A DNA stretch of 64,000 nt from Methylobacterium sp. J-088 (GCF_022829295.1 NZ_JAKSYH010000171.1:1-64000); one strand, 5' to 3'. Shown: positions 16,981-30,736, numbered from the stretch's first letter. Notes: generated by a model not told the origin, from the sequence alone. Program-made: numbers and translations.

Positions 16981-17745
16981 ATGTCGTCCGAGATCGAAGC
17001 GGATCTGTCCGAGAAGCGTCTCGTCCGAGAGACGGGGGTCGCCGCGCGCGTTGCGCAGGCGATCGAGGGGCCCCTCCAGGGCCTCGGCTTCCGGCTGGTC
17101 CGGGTGAAGGTCAACAACATCAACGGCTGTACCGTACAGATCATGGCGGAGCGGCCGGATGGCAGCTTCACCATCACCGACTGCGAGGCGGTGAGCCGCA
17201 CGATCTCGCCGCTCCTCGATGTCGACGATCCGGTGGGCGGCGCCTACAATCTGGAAGTGTCCTCGCCGGGGATCGACCGACCGCTGGTGCGGGTCTCGGA
17301 TTTCGCCCGCTGGGTGGGGTACGAGGCCAAGGTCGAGCTGAGCCCGCCGCTCGACGGCCGCAAACGCTTTCGCGGCATCCTTTGCGCGCCGGATCCGGTG
17401 GGGCTCACCGTCCCGATCGATCTGCCCGATGTGAAGGAAGGCCTGCCGAGCCGGATCGACCTGCCGCTGAAGGACCTCGCCGAAGCCCATCTCGTCCTGA
17501 CCGACGAGCTCATCCGCGAATCGCTCCGCCGCGGTGGTCCGCCCGCCGACGACGAGGCCGACGAGGCCGAGGACGGCGAGCCCGCCGAGGAAGATGCGAC
17601 GCCGCCCGCGCGCGGCCCGTTCCGCCCGCAGGGGCCGAAGAAAGCCAGCCCGGCAGCCAAGCCCAAGCATCCGGTCCGGACCGGTCCGAAGAAGGCGGTC
17701 GTGACCAAGGCGTCTCGGATCAAGGATCGCGACTCGCTGCACTGA
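16981..17745 (+). CDS. rimP: Ribosome maturation factor RimP
   Basis: 30S subunit assembly factor. The N-terminal alpha/beta domain and C-terminal SH3-like domain are seen in [20 protein letters not shown], the core [20 protein letters not shown] and [20 protein letters not shown]. Length is 254 residues, longer than the usual 150-200, owing to a C-terminal tail with an acidic patch ([18 protein letters not shown]) followed by a Lys/Pro-rich basic stretch. This extension is common in the order. It is the first gene of the nusA-infB operon. The 255 bases upstream contain an eight-T run near 16902 and no gene, and should hold the operon promoter. Confidence 0.95.
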   Translation: MSSEIEADLSEKRLVRETGVAARVAQAIEGPLQGLGFRLVRVKVNNINGCTVQIMAERPDGSFTITDCEAVSRTISPLLDVDDPVGGAYNLEVSSPGIDRPLVRVSDFARWVGYEAKVELSPPLDGRKRFRGILCAPDPVGLTVPIDLPDVKEGLPSRIDLPLKDLAEAHLVLTDELIRESLRRGGPPADDEADEAEDGEPAEEDATPPARGPFRPQGPKKASPAAKPKHPVRTGPKKAVVTKASRIKDRDSLH

Positions 17746-17810
17746 GACCTCAAGCGTCGACCGCCCCGCGGCCGGCCCGAAGATTTGACGGAAGAGAAGG
17801 ACCGACACCG

Positions 17811-19439
<1,629 letters not shown>

Positions 19440-19461
19440 GAGTCCCGGCGGCGGAGGCGCG

Positions 19462-20184
19462 GTGAGCGAGGTCGAGGCCAACCCGCCCGAGGGCGGACCG
19501 GAAGGCGAAGGGCTGGATGCCGGCCCCGGCCGCCGCGCGCCCGAGCGGACCTGCATCGTCACGCGTGCCGCTCAGGCGCCGGACGCGATGATCCGGTTCG
19601 TGCGTGGGCCGGATGGGCGGGTCGTGCCCGATCTGCGCGCCCGGCTGCCAGGCCGCGGCGCCTGGGTCAGCGCCCAGCGGGACACGGTCGCTACGGCCGT
19701 GCGGAAAAACCTGTTCGCCCGGGCCTTCAAGGGGCCGGCCCCGGCCGATCCCGATCTGCCAGACCGAATCGCAGTCGGGCTGCGCGCGGATCTGCGGCAG
19801 GCCATCGCACTCGCCAACAAGGCAGGCTGCATCGTGGCAGGCTTCTCGAAGGTCGAGGCGGCGATCGGCGGCGATCCCCGCGCAGTTGCGGTGATCCACG
19901 CCGCGGAAGCCAGTGCGGACGGTCGGCGCAAGATCGCGGCGGCCTTGTACCGGCGCCACGGTGAAGCCATCTCAAGGATACCGATCATCGATGACCTGTC
20001 CGAAGATGAATTGGACATGGCCTTAGGTCGGGATCATGTGATACACGCTGCGCTCGTCGCAGGAGCCGGAGCCGCCGGCTGCCTGTCGCGTTGGCGTCGG
20101 CTACGCTCCTTCGAGGGCGCCGCCGCGGCGACCGGGGAGCCCGATCCAGCCCGAATCGGCGGGATCGACGAAGCCTCACGTTGA
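19462..20184 (+). CDS. ylxR: YlxR (DUF448) RNA-binding protein with L7Ae-like C-terminal domain
   Basis: A 240-residue protein starting at GTG 19462, ten bases after a GGAGG box. The N-terminal YlxR domain shows ERTCIVTRAAQAPDAMIRFV, DLRARLPGRGAWV and a basic helix (VRKNLFARAFKG). The C-terminal half (about residues 95-200) has the ribosomal L7Ae-like pattern LRQAIALANKAGCIVAGFSK. This two-domain form is standard in alphaproteobacteria. It lies between nusA and infB, 22 bases after nusA, and is expected to bind RNA and help expression of translation genes; YlxR has been linked to RNase P regulation in other bacteria. Confidence 0.9.
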   Translation: MSEVEANPPEGGPEGEGLDAGPGRRAPERTCIVTRAAQAPDAMIRFVRGPDGRVVPDLRARLPGRGAWVSAQRDTVATAVRKNLFARAFKGPAPADPDLPDRIAVGLRADLRQAIALANKAGCIVAGFSKVEAAIGGDPRAVAVIHAAEASADGRRKIAAALYRRHGEAISRIPIIDDLSEDELDMALGRDHVIHAALVAGAGAAGCLSRWRRLRSFEGAAAATGEPDPARIGGIDEASR

Positions 20185-20260
20185 CGACGCAGGAATGATC
20201 TGACTGGCGCCACCGGGCGTCGGTTCACGGGACGATGGAAACCCTCAGGGTTCAGGCTGA

Positions 20261-23218
<2,958 letters not shown>

Positions 23219-23240
23219 GGCTCCGGACCCGTCCGGACAG

Positions 23241-23279
23241 GGCGGTCGCGGCACCTGCCGCGGCCGTCTTTTCTTTTTT
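23241..23279 (+). terminator. Intrinsic terminator between infB and rbfA
   Basis: A GC-rich stem of about 12 bp (23241-23252 with 23257-23268, one wobble pair, loop ACCT) is followed by TTTTCTTTTTT at 23269-23279. It has all marks of a Rho-independent terminator, yet it lies 45 bases before rbfA. Either rbfA has its own promoter or this element thins out transcription within the operon. Confidence 0.8.
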
Positions 23280-23323
23280 CAGGACGTGAGCCGGCCACCT
23301 GCGGGGCGCCGGCCCGAGACAGA

Positions 23324-23767
23324 ATGGCCCAGAAACCGACCACCACCGGCCCCTCGCAGCGCCAGCAGCGCGTGGCCGAACTCATCCGCCATGCGCTCGC
23401 AGAGGTGCTCCAACGCGGCGACATCCAGGACCCTGTGCTCGGTACGCATGTCGTGACCGTGCCGGAGGTGCGGATGTCACCCGACCTGAAGCTCGCGACC
23501 GCCTACGTGATGCCGCTCGGCGGCCTCGACGAGGCGCCGGTGATCGCTGCCCTGGAACGGCACCGGAAGGTGCTGCGCCAGGAGGTGGCACGGCGGGTGA
23601 ACCTGAAATTCGCGCCGGAGCTGCGTTTCCGTCGCGACGAGACCTTCGACGAGGCGGCGCGGATCGACCGGTTGCTGCGGGACGAGCGCGTGCAGCGCGA
23701 CCTCGATCACGGCCAGGACGGCGACGAGCAGGACGGCGGCGAACCGGAGACCGGGCCGGGGCATTGA
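23324..23767 (+). CDS. rbfA: Ribosome-binding factor A
   Basis: Cold-shock and 30S maturation factor of 147 residues. The KH-like fold is recognised from [20 protein letters not shown], then [20 protein letters not shown] and [20 protein letters not shown]. The last 25 residues are an acidic Asp/Glu/Gly tail. ATG 23324 begins after the terminator that follows infB, and truB follows 54 bases downstream. This is the conserved infB-rbfA-truB order. Confidence 0.95.
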   Translation: MAQKPTTTGPSQRQQRVAELIRHALAEVLQRGDIQDPVLGTHVVTVPEVRMSPDLKLATAYVMPLGGLDEAPVIAALERHRKVLRQEVARRVNLKFAPELRFRRDETFDEAARIDRLLRDERVQRDLDHGQDGDEQDGGEPETGPGH

Positions 23768-23821
23768 CCCCGAAAACCGAACGAGAATGGGACGGGGCAC
23801 GACCCCGGGGGACGCGAGGAC

Positions 23822-24850
23822 ATGACGGTTTCCATCGAAGATCATCCGCAGGGCGAGCGCCCGGCCGGCGGCTCGGTCGGTGAGCGCCGGCCCCCGGAGG
23901 GCCGTCGCCCGCAGCGTGGACCGCGCCCCGACCGCCCCAAGCGCCAGGACGTGTCGGGCTGGGTAATCCTCGACAAGCATGTCGGTATGACCTCGACCCA
24001 CGCAGTCGCGGTGGTGAAGCGTGCCTTCAACGCCAAGAAGGCCGGCCATGCCGGCACCCTCGATCCGCTGGCTTCCGGCATCCTGCCGATCGCGCTCGGC
24101 GAGGCGACCAAGACCGTTCCCTTCGTGATGGACGGCCGCAAGGCCTACCGGTTCACGGTTCAGTGGGGCGTCGAGACCGACACGGACGACGCCGAGGGCC
24201 GTCCCGTCGCGACCAGCGAAGCCCGGCCGGATCGCGCCGCGGTCGAGGCCGCGCTGCCGGCCTTTGTGGGCGCCATCGAGCAGGTGCCGCCGCGTTACTC
24301 TGCGATCAAGATCCAGGGCGAGCGCGCGTACGATCTCGCCCGGGAGGGTGAGATCGTGGAACTCGTCGCCCGTCCCGTGCAGATCGACCGACTCGCTGTG
24401 ATCGAACATGACGGAGAGCGGACCGTGATCGAGGCCGAGTGTGGCAAGGGCACCTATGTCCGCGCGCTCGCCCGGGATCTCGGTCGGATGCTCGGTTGCT
24501 ACGGTCACGTGGCGGCCCTGCGCCGCACCCGTGTGGGACCGTTCTCCGAAGCCGAGTCCTGCCCGGTCGCCACCCTGTCGGAGGGCACCCCCGAGGCGGC
24601 ACTCGCCTATCTGCGCCCGGTGGAGACGGCGCTCGACGCGATCCCGGAGGTCGCTGTGTCCCGGGATCTCGGCCTGCGCCTGATGCGTGGCCAGCCGGTG
24701 ATCCTGCGCGGCCGGGACGCCCCCGTGGAGGGCAAGGCCTTCGCCACCTGTGCCGGCATCCTTGTTGCCGTCGGCGACGTCGAGCGCGGCGAGCTGGTGC
24801 CGCATCGGGTGTTCCACCTCGGCGGAACGGCGCCCGGCCGCGGGGTGTAA
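23822..24850 (+). CDS. truB: tRNA pseudouridine(55) synthase TruB
   Basis: Makes pseudouridine 55 in the T-loop of tRNAs. After a 45-residue basic/Pro-rich N-terminal extension the catalytic domain begins with GWVILDKHVGMTSTHAVAVV. The catalytic Asp is in KAGHAGTLDPLASGILP. Further signatures are AYRFTVQWGVETDTDDAEG, QVPPRYSAIKIQGERAYDLA and CGKGTYVRALARDLG. The C-terminal PUA-like part ends near LVPHRVFHL. The length of 342 residues is normal with the extension. It is the last gene of the run; a weak hairpin and a palindromic repeat follow. Confidence 0.96.
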   Translation: MTVSIEDHPQGERPAGGSVGERRPPEGRRPQRGPRPDRPKRQDVSGWVILDKHVGMTSTHAVAVVKRAFNAKKAGHAGTLDPLASGILPIALGEATKTVPFVMDGRKAYRFTVQWGVETDTDDAEGRPVATSEARPDRAAVEAALPAFVGAIEQVPPRYSAIKIQGERAYDLAREGEIVELVARPVQIDRLAVIEHDGERTVIEAECGKGTYVRALARDLGRMLGCYGHVAALRRTRVGPFSEAESCPVATLSEGTPEAALAYLRPVETALDAIPEVAVSRDLGLRLMRGQPVILRGRDAPVEGKAFATCAGILVAVGDVERGELVPHRVFHLGGTAPGRGV

Positions 24851-24912
24851 CGCTGCCGCCGCGCCCCCGATCGAGCGGCAGCGATTCCCCTTACCCCCGC
24901 CGGGAGGGGGGA
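24851..24912. repeat. Inverted repeats after truB
   Basis: Directly after the truB stop is an 8-bp inverted repeat (24851-24858 with 24876-24883), then a C-run/G-run palindrome at about 24887-24911. The second resembles the C/G-rich palindromes at 57.8-58.0 kb and 61.3-61.5 kb, but is too short to assign firmly. It could end transcription from truB. Confidence 0.35.
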
Positions 24913-25042
24913 TGTCGCACCGCACATTGGTCCGGCTGCGATCCGAGCTGCCCGTAGGCACCTCAGTCTAGGTGAGGCTCGTGCGCGCAGGCGGAACGAA
25001 CCTCAGCCGTAAGACTTGGGCCCCGGCAGGTGATTCGGGGGA

Positions 25043-26440
25043 ATGATGGGCGAGCTGGTGTGCGACGTCGCGGTGATCGGCGCCGGAACAGCCGGGCTTG
25101 CCGCCTATCGCGCCGCCACCGAAGCCGGCGCCCACGCCGTCCTGATCGAGCGCGGCCCCGGCGGCACGACCTGCGCGCGGGTCGGTTGCATGCCCTCCAA
25201 ACTGCTGATCGCCGCCGCGACTGCCGCCCATGCGGCGCGCAACACCGATCTGTTCGGAATTCGTGTGCGGGAGGTCGCCGTGGACGGACCCGCCGTGCTG
25301 GCGCGCCTCCGCGCCGAGCGCGACCGCTTCGTCGGCAGCGTCCTCGAGGGCCAGGACGACTTGCCGGAAGACGCGCGCATTCGCGGCAGCGCCCGCTTCG
25401 TGGACGCCCGGACGCTCGCAGTCGGAGAGGGCCTGCGGATCCGGTTCCGGGCCGCCATCATCGCCACGGGATCGAGCCCGATCGTGCCGGGGCCCCTGCG
25501 CGGCCTCGGCGATCGCCTCCTCACCACCGATACCTTGTTCGAGATGCCCGATCTGCCGGACTCGCTGGCCATCCTGGGGGCCGGCGCGGTCGGGATCGAG
25601 ATCGCTCAGGCGATGGCCCGGCTCGGTGTCGCCGTCACGGTGATCGACGCGGGCGATACCATCGCGGGTCTGAGCGAGCTGCATCTCACCCGCCAAGCGG
25701 CCGGGATCTTCGGCGCCGAGATGAACCTGAATCTCGGCGCCACGCTGGTGAGCGCGGAGCCAGAGGGCGACGGGGTCCGCCTCGACTGGATCGATCGCCA
25801 GGGATACGGGCAGGTGACGCGGGCCGCGATGGTGCTGGCCGCCACCGGCCGCGCGCCGAACCTGGACGATCTCGATCTCCCCGCGGCTGGCCTGCGCCTC
25901 GGCGCGGACGGCGTCCCGAACTTTGACCATAGCACCCAGGTCTGCACCGGAGCGCCGATCCTGATCGCAGGTGATGCCGATGCCTGGCGGCCGGTGCTCC
26001 ACGAGGCGAGCCGCCAGGGCAGGATCGCCGGCACCAACGCCGCGGCCCTGGCGGCCGGGCGGCCGGTCCAGGCGGTGGCGCCCTGGACGCGCCTCGCCAT
26101 GGTGTTCACCCATCCGCAGGCCGCCGCCATCGGTGCCCCCTACGATCCGGGTGCTGACAACTGCGTGATCGGCGCGATGGATTTCTCCGATCAGGGCCGC
26201 GCCCGCGTTGAAGGACACAACCAGGGCGGCCTCCGGTTCTGGGCCGATCGGGACGGACGATTGCTCGGTGGCGAGATGCTTGGCCCCGCCGTGGAGCACC
26301 TCGCCCACCTTCTCACTTACGCGGTCGCGGACGGGCTCACGGCCCGGGATGTGATCGAGCGGCCGATCTACCATCCCACAGTTGAAGAAGCACTGACGAC
26401 CGCTCTGACCGACATGACACGAACGAAAAACCAGTGTTGA
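25043..26440 (+). CDS. Dihydrolipoyl dehydrogenase-like pyridine nucleotide-disulfide oxidoreductase
   Basis: FAD-dependent oxidoreductase of 465 residues. FAD binding is seen in VAVIGAGTAGLAAYRAAT, the redox disulfide in TCARVGCMPSK, and NAD binding in SLAILGAGAVGIEIAQAMARL. AAMVLAATGRAPNLD is the second FAD contact and GDADAWRPVLHEASRQGRIAG the late one. The dimer domain ends with the His-Glu active-site pair in HPTVEEALTTAL. It lacks neighbouring 2-oxoacid dehydrogenase subunits, so it is probably not the lipoamide dehydrogenase of a main complex. A mercuric-reductase-like or soluble reductase role remains possible. It ends in TKNQC, without a C-terminal Cys pair. Confidence 0.85.
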   Translation: MMGELVCDVAVIGAGTAGLAAYRAATEAGAHAVLIERGPGGTTCARVGCMPSKLLIAAATAAHAARNTDLFGIRVREVAVDGPAVLARLRAERDRFVGSVLEGQDDLPEDARIRGSARFVDARTLAVGEGLRIRFRAAIIATGSSPIVPGPLRGLGDRLLTTDTLFEMPDLPDSLAILGAGAVGIEIAQAMARLGVAVTVIDAGDTIAGLSELHLTRQAAGIFGAEMNLNLGATLVSAEPEGDGVRLDWIDRQGYGQVTRAAMVLAATGRAPNLDDLDLPAAGLRLGADGVPNFDHSTQVCTGAPILIAGDADAWRPVLHEASRQGRIAGTNAAALAAGRPVQAVAPWTRLAMVFTHPQAAAIGAPYDPGADNCVIGAMDFSDQGRARVEGHNQGGLRFWADRDGRLLGGEMLGPAVEHLAHLLTYAVADGLTARDVIERPIYHPTVEEALTTALTDMTRTKNQC

Positions 26441-26515
26441 TCGTGTCGCGATCCCGAGCATTGCGCTCGACCGATATCACCGCCATACCCGTTCGATGAG
26501 CTGATTGGGTTCCTG

Positions 26516-29131
26516 ATGCCGCCGAGTCCGGCCGACGACAGCACGATTGACCTCGATGTGCTCGCGCCCGACGCGATCGACCGCCTGGATCAGGGGGTGA
26601 TCGGTCTGGACGCCGCCGGCGCGGTTGTGGCCTTCAGCGAGGGCGCGAGTGTGCTTTCGGGCTTCGCGCGCGAGGCCGTGCTCGGACGCGACTACTTTCG
26701 CGACGTGATGCCCGGGGCCAACGTCCCGAATTTCCGGGGGCGCTTCCTCGCTGGCGCACGCCGCGGCGCCCTGGACGAGCGCTTCGACTACGTGTTCGGC
26801 CGGGTGCCGCAGCCGCTGCGGGCCCGGATCCACATGCGCCACGGGATTATGGCGGGCGGTCCGCCGGTGACATGGCTGACGATCGATCCGATCGAGAGCT
26901 TGGGGGCCGGCCAGTCCCGGGAAGCCGTCCTGGCGGCGATCGGGCGTCGGGTCCGGGCCGAGCCGGTGGATGCCAGCCTGTGCGAGCGCGAGCCGATCCA
27001 TATCCCGGGCTCGATCCAGCCCAACGCCGTGATGCTGGCGGCCGATGTCAGCACGCTGATCGTGCTCGCCTACTCGGCCAACATCGATGAGATCGTCGAT
27101 CCGATCGTTCTGCCCCTGGCGGGGCGCCCCCTCGGGGAGATCCTGCCCGCACCCTTCGTCGAGACCGTCCGGCGTCGGCTGGCGGACCAGACACTCGATG
27201 ACGGCCGCTCGGTCCGCGCCCGGCTCCCCCTGCCGGGCCGCGACGCGACCTATTATGCGGTCGCCCACGCCCATGCCGGACGCGTGATCGTCGAGCTGGA
27301 GCTGGAGCCGGACTCGGCCGCCGATTTCGCCACCGCCAGCCAAGTCGATACGGAACTCGCCGTCGGACGCCTGCGCACGGCCGAGACCCTGACGGATGCC
27401 GCCCGGATCGCCGCCCTGGAGATCCGGGCGCTCACCGGCTTCGAGGCGGTGCTGGTCTATCGGTTCGACGTGGATTGGAACGGCGAGGCGGTGGCCGAGG
27501 ACAAGACGCGCGACTGGTCGCGCAGCCTGCTCGGCCTGCGCTTCCCCGCCTCCGACATCCCCGCCCAGGCCCGCGCACTCTACACCAAGGCCAAGAGCCG
27601 CTTCGTGATCGACCGCGACAGCGTGCCGGTGGGGCTTGTCTCGGCCGCGGGCGCCGGCAATGGCCCGATCGACCTGACCTTCGCCCAGCACCGGACGCTG
27701 TCGCCGATCCACTTGGAGTATCAGCGCAACCTCGGCGTGAACGGCTCCATGTCGATCTCCATCATGGTCGACGACCGGCTCTGGGGCCTGATGATCGGGC
27801 ATCATCGCCGCCCGCACTACGTCACGCCAGAGACCCGCTCGGCCGCCACCGTGCTGACCGATGCCTTTGCTATGCGGGTGCAGGAGATCGAGTCGCGCCG
27901 CCTCTGGGCCGAGCGGCAGGCGCATCTCGATGTCGAGGGCCGCCTTGTGCGCCGCTTGACCCGCTCCGACGACTTCGTGAGCGCCCTGACCGATGGTGGG
28001 ACTACGCTGCTCGATCTGTTCAGCGCCACGGGCGCCGGCATCGTCTCGGGCGGGCGGGTCACGCTGATCGGCCGCACGCCCCCGGCGGATCGGGTCACGG
28101 CGATCGCGGACTGGCTGCAGACACAGGTGCCGGCGGGCGAGTTCAGCTACAGCAGCAGCAGCTTCACCGCCGACTATCCGGACGCGGCGCCGCATCGGGA
28201 GATCGCCAGCGGGCTGCTCGCGAGCTTCGTGGATCAGTCGCGCGAGAACCTGCTCCTCTGGTTCCGCCCCGAGGTGCCCAGCACGGTCACCTGGGGCGGC
28301 GATCCGCGCAAGCCGGTACTGGCCGGCAGCGGTCCGGTGGCGGTGCTGCCGCGGCGCTCGTTCGAGCGCTGGGTCGAGGAGCGGACCGGCTTCGCGGCCC
28401 CCTGGGCTGAGTGGCAGATCCAGCTCGCCGGATCCCTCGCGGAGGCGGTGGAGGGCGTGGTTCTGCGCCAGCGCCGCAAGATCGACGAGCTGACCGGCCT
28501 GCTCGCCGAGAAGGAGCGGCTACTGGAGCAGAAGGATCTGCTCACCCGGGAGATCGACCACCGGGTCAAGAACTCCCTGCAGATCGTCTCGGCCTTCCTG
28601 CAGATGCAGCGTCGCCAGATCTCCGATGGTGAGGCCCGTCAAGCCTTCGCCGACACCTCGGCCCGGGTGATGAGCGTCGCCCGGGTGCACGATAGCCTGT
28701 ACCAAGCCGAGCGCGTGGACGAGGTCGATCTCGGCCAGACCCTCGAGAGCCTGTGCAACGACCTCGCGGAACTCGCGGGCGAGGGCCATGCGGTCGATCT
28801 CACCGCCGAGCCGGGCCTGATGGTGCCCTACCGCAAGGCGGTGGCGCTCTCGCTCATCGCCACGGAACTCGTGACCAATGCCTTCAAGTACGCGGCGAAG
28901 CCAGCCGGCGGCGGTCGCGTCGAGGTCAGCGTCTCGGCCTCCGGCCCCGGCGAGGTGCGGCTGCGCGTCTGCGATGATGGCGCCGGCCTGCCCGATGACT
29001 GGACCAACGCCAAGGCCCGCGGCAAGGGTTCAGGGCTCGGCATGAAGCTGATCCGGGCTATGCTCGAGCAGATCAACGCCCGGCTCGACGTCGCCAACAA
29101 TCCCGGCGCCTGCTTCACGATCACCGCGTGA
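26516..29131 (+). CDS. Hybrid sensor: PYP-like PAS, bacteriophytochrome and HisKA_2 histidine kinase
   Basis: An 871-residue putative photoreceptor kinase. Residues 20-125 align without gaps to photoactive yellow protein, offset by two (FRDVMP, NFRGRF, DYVFG), but the chromophore Cys69 is Gly67, Tyr42 is Phe40 and Glu46 is Ala44. A complete bacteriophytochrome module follows: bilin-attachment Cys156 in LCEREPIHIPGSIQP, PASDIP with Asp347, His399 in SPIHLEYQRNLGV, and GHH at 428-430; the usual His after IQP is Asn170. A PHY domain spans about 455-640. The kinase has a coiled coil, phospho-acceptor His682 in EIDHRVKNSLQ and an ATPase domain with NAFKYA and DDGAGLPDDW. The next gene, heme oxygenase, overlaps by four bases and would supply biliverdin. 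PYP-phytochrome hybrids (Ppr, Ppd) are known; loss of the PYP cysteine is the odd point. Confidence 0.88.
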   Translation: MPPSPADDSTIDLDVLAPDAIDRLDQGVIGLDAAGAVVAFSEGASVLSGFAREAVLGRDYFRDVMPGANVPNFRGRFLAGARRGALDERFDYVFGRVPQPLRARIHMRHGIMAGGPPVTWLTIDPIESLGAGQSREAVLAAIGRRVRAEPVDASLCEREPIHIPGSIQPNAVMLAADVSTLIVLAYSANIDEIVDPIVLPLAGRPLGEILPAPFVETVRRRLADQTLDDGRSVRARLPLPGRDATYYAVAHAHAGRVIVELELEPDSAADFATASQVDTELAVGRLRTAETLTDAARIAALEIRALTGFEAVLVYRFDVDWNGEAVAEDKTRDWSRSLLGLRFPASDIPAQARALYTKAKSRFVIDRDSVPVGLVSAAGAGNGPIDLTFAQHRTLSPIHLEYQRNLGVNGSMSISIMVDDRLWGLMIGHHRRPHYVTPETRSAATVLTDAFAMRVQEIESRRLWAERQAHLDVEGRLVRRLTRSDDFVSALTDGGTTLLDLFSATGAGIVSGGRVTLIGRTPPADRVTAIADWLQTQVPAGEFSYSSSSFTADYPDAAPHREIASGLLASFVDQSRENLLLWFRPEVPSTVTWGGDPRKPVLAGSGPVAVLPRRSFERWVEERTGFAAPWAEWQIQLAGSLAEAVEGVVLRQRRKIDELTGLLAEKERLLEQKDLLTREIDHRVKNSLQIVSAFLQMQRRQISDGEARQAFADTSARVMSVARVHDSLYQAERVDEVDLGQTLESLCNDLAELAGEGHAVDLTAEPGLMVPYRKAVALSLIATELVTNAFKYAAKPAGGGRVEVSVSASGPGEVRLRVCDDGAGLPDDWTNAKARGKGSGLGMKLIRAMLEQINARLDVANNPGACFTITA

Positions 29132-29736
29132 GCCCCGCCAACCCGATCCGGCGCGACGGCCTGCACGCGCGTCTCCGTGCGGCCACCGACCCGGCCCACC
29201 GGGCGTTGGAAGCCGGCCTCGATTGGCAGGCGCGGGTCGCAACGCTTGCGGGCTATCGCGACCTGCTGGCCCGGCTTCACGGCTTCCACGCCACCTGGGA
29301 GCACGCGATCGGCGCGCAGCTCGCCGACGAGCCGTTCCTGGCGCCCCGGCGGCGCCTGGCGCTCCTGGCGGCCGATCTCAACCATCTCGGCCTCCCCCCT
29401 GCGGCGGTCGCGGCGCTGCCACGGCCGAGTTCTGTCCCGCTCCTTAGTCCCGCTGCGGCGACCGGGGCGCTCTACGTGCTGGAGGGCTCGACCTTGGGCG
29501 GCCAGCTGATCGGCCGGCACATCGCGGGCCTGCACGGCCTCAGTGAGAGGGGGCTCACTTATTACCGCGCCCACGGTCCGCGCAACGGGGCGATGTGGTC
29601 CGCTTTCCGGACGCGGCTGGACGCATTCGGCGATGATGCGGAGGCGGAGGCGACGCTGACCGGTGCAGCGGTGGCGACCTTCGCGGCGATGCGGATATGG
29701 CTCTGCGCGCCGCACGGGGTGCCGGCCGCAGGCTGA
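29128..29736 (+). CDS. bphO: Biliverdin-producing heme oxygenase
   Basis: Cleaves heme to biliverdin, the phytochrome chromophore. The 202-residue protein shows a heme-oxygenase layout: LHARLRAATDPAHRALEAGL with the candidate proximal heme His, GYRDLLARLHGFHATWE, and the distal-helix motif LYVLEGSTLGGQLIGRHI. GTG 29128 overlaps the kinase stop (GTGA), so the two are translationally coupled. Placement after rather than before the phytochrome gene differs from the common bphO-bphP order. The ending CAPHGVPAAG is not distinctive. Confidence 0.88.
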   Translation: MSPANPIRRDGLHARLRAATDPAHRALEAGLDWQARVATLAGYRDLLARLHGFHATWEHAIGAQLADEPFLAPRRRLALLAADLNHLGLPPAAVAALPRPSSVPLLSPAAATGALYVLEGSTLGGQLIGRHIAGLHGLSERGLTYYRAHGPRNGAMWSAFRTRLDAFGDDAEAEATLTGAAVATFAAMRIWLCAPHGVPAAG

Positions 29737-29746
29737 CCCCGCCAGA

Positions 29747-30640
29747 TCATCGGCCTACCAACGCGTCCCGCTCCGCCTTCAGGTGGTCGATCAGCCGCTC
29801 GGCGAGGCGGCTCGTCGGCCGACCGGCCGGGCGCAGCAGCAAAGTTTCGATCTGCAAAGCGGGCCGGAATGGCCGCAGCACGATCGGCAGGCCGCTCAGT
29901 TCCCGTGCCGGCAAAGGATCGACGATCGCGATGCCCAGTCCCTGCGCGACGAGCCCGCAACGCGCGGCGGTGTATTCGGCCATCAGGGCGAAGTGCGGCG
30001 TCACGCCCGCGGCCGCGAAAACCGCCTCCACGGCCGGCTGCACGGATCCGGATCCGCCAGCAATCAACGGCAGCCCGGCGAGATCCGTGACAGTCACGAC
30101 GCGCCTGGCCGCGAGGGCGTGCCGCCGCGGCAGCGCGCAGACAGCCGCCAGGTTGAGGAACGGTTCCGCCTCCACCGCCGCGTAGCCCGATCGGGGCCGT
30201 GCGAGGCCGAGGTCGCACTGGCCCGACGCCGCCCAGGACCAGATCGTATCGGGGCTCGGCACATGAACCGAAACCCGCAGGCCCGGACTTTCCGCGTCGA
30301 GCCGCCGGAGCGCCCGGGGCAGGAGCCGTGAGGCCAGGGAAGGTTGGCAGGCGATCCGCAGCGAGCCGGTTCCGCGCTCCCGGATCCGCCGGGCGGCGTG
30401 GTCCAGGTGGTCCAAACCCGCGAAGGTCTGCACAACCTCATGGGCGAAGGCCTCGCCCTCCTGGGTCGGGATCGCGCTGCCGTGGCCGCGGACGAAGAGC
30501 GGGAAGCCGAGATCCGCTTCCAGCTGAGCGATGGCGCGGCTCACATGGGGCTGACCGATCCCCAGGGCCTGCGTGGCCCGGGTCATGCCACCGTGGCGGA
30601 TAACGGCGCGGAACAGGTCGAGATGGGCCGGATTGATCAT
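29747..30640 (-). CDS. LysR family transcriptional regulator
   Basis: A 297-residue regulator. The N-terminal winged helix covers residues 1-60 (LDLFRAVIRHGGMTRATQAL, then QPHVSRAIAQLEADLGFPLF). The co-inducer domain follows, with GSLRIACQPSLASRLLPRAL and GLGIAIVDPLPAREL near the end. It resembles LysR members that bind amino acids or opines, but the ligand is not clear. It is divergent from the small DMT transporter gene with 96 bases between starts, so the transporter is a likely target. Its stop faces the heme oxygenase stop, 10 bases away. Confidence 0.88.
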   Translation of the reverse strand: MINPAHLDLFRAVIRHGGMTRATQALGIGQPHVSRAIAQLEADLGFPLFVRGHGSAIPTQEGEAFAHEVVQTFAGLDHLDHAARRIRERGTGSLRIACQPSLASRLLPRALRRLDAESPGLRVSVHVPSPDTIWSWAASGQCDLGLARPRSGYAAVEAEPFLNLAAVCALPRRHALAARRVVTVTDLAGLPLIAGGSGSVQPAVEAVFAAAGVTPHFALMAEYTAARCGLVAQGLGIAIVDPLPARELSGLPIVLRPFRPALQIETLLLRPAGRPTSRLAERLIDHLKAERDALVGR

Positions 30641-30736
30641 GCCGATCCTGCATCGACTCGCAGCGTCCGGACATTTGACGGCATGGGCCGATGCGGCTGT
30701 CAATGGCGGCCCGATCCAACCCGTGAAGGTTCGTCG

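Noticed and set aside
16878-17810. In-frame upstream extension of nusA across rimP
   Set aside because: It runs antisense-like through rimP in another frame; NusA homology begins exactly at 17811 after a ribosome binding site.
24887-24911. Short C/G palindrome after truB as a full copy of the repeat family
   Set aside because: It is too short to show shared arms with the 57.8 kb or 61.3 kb elements, so it is listed only as a weak repeat.
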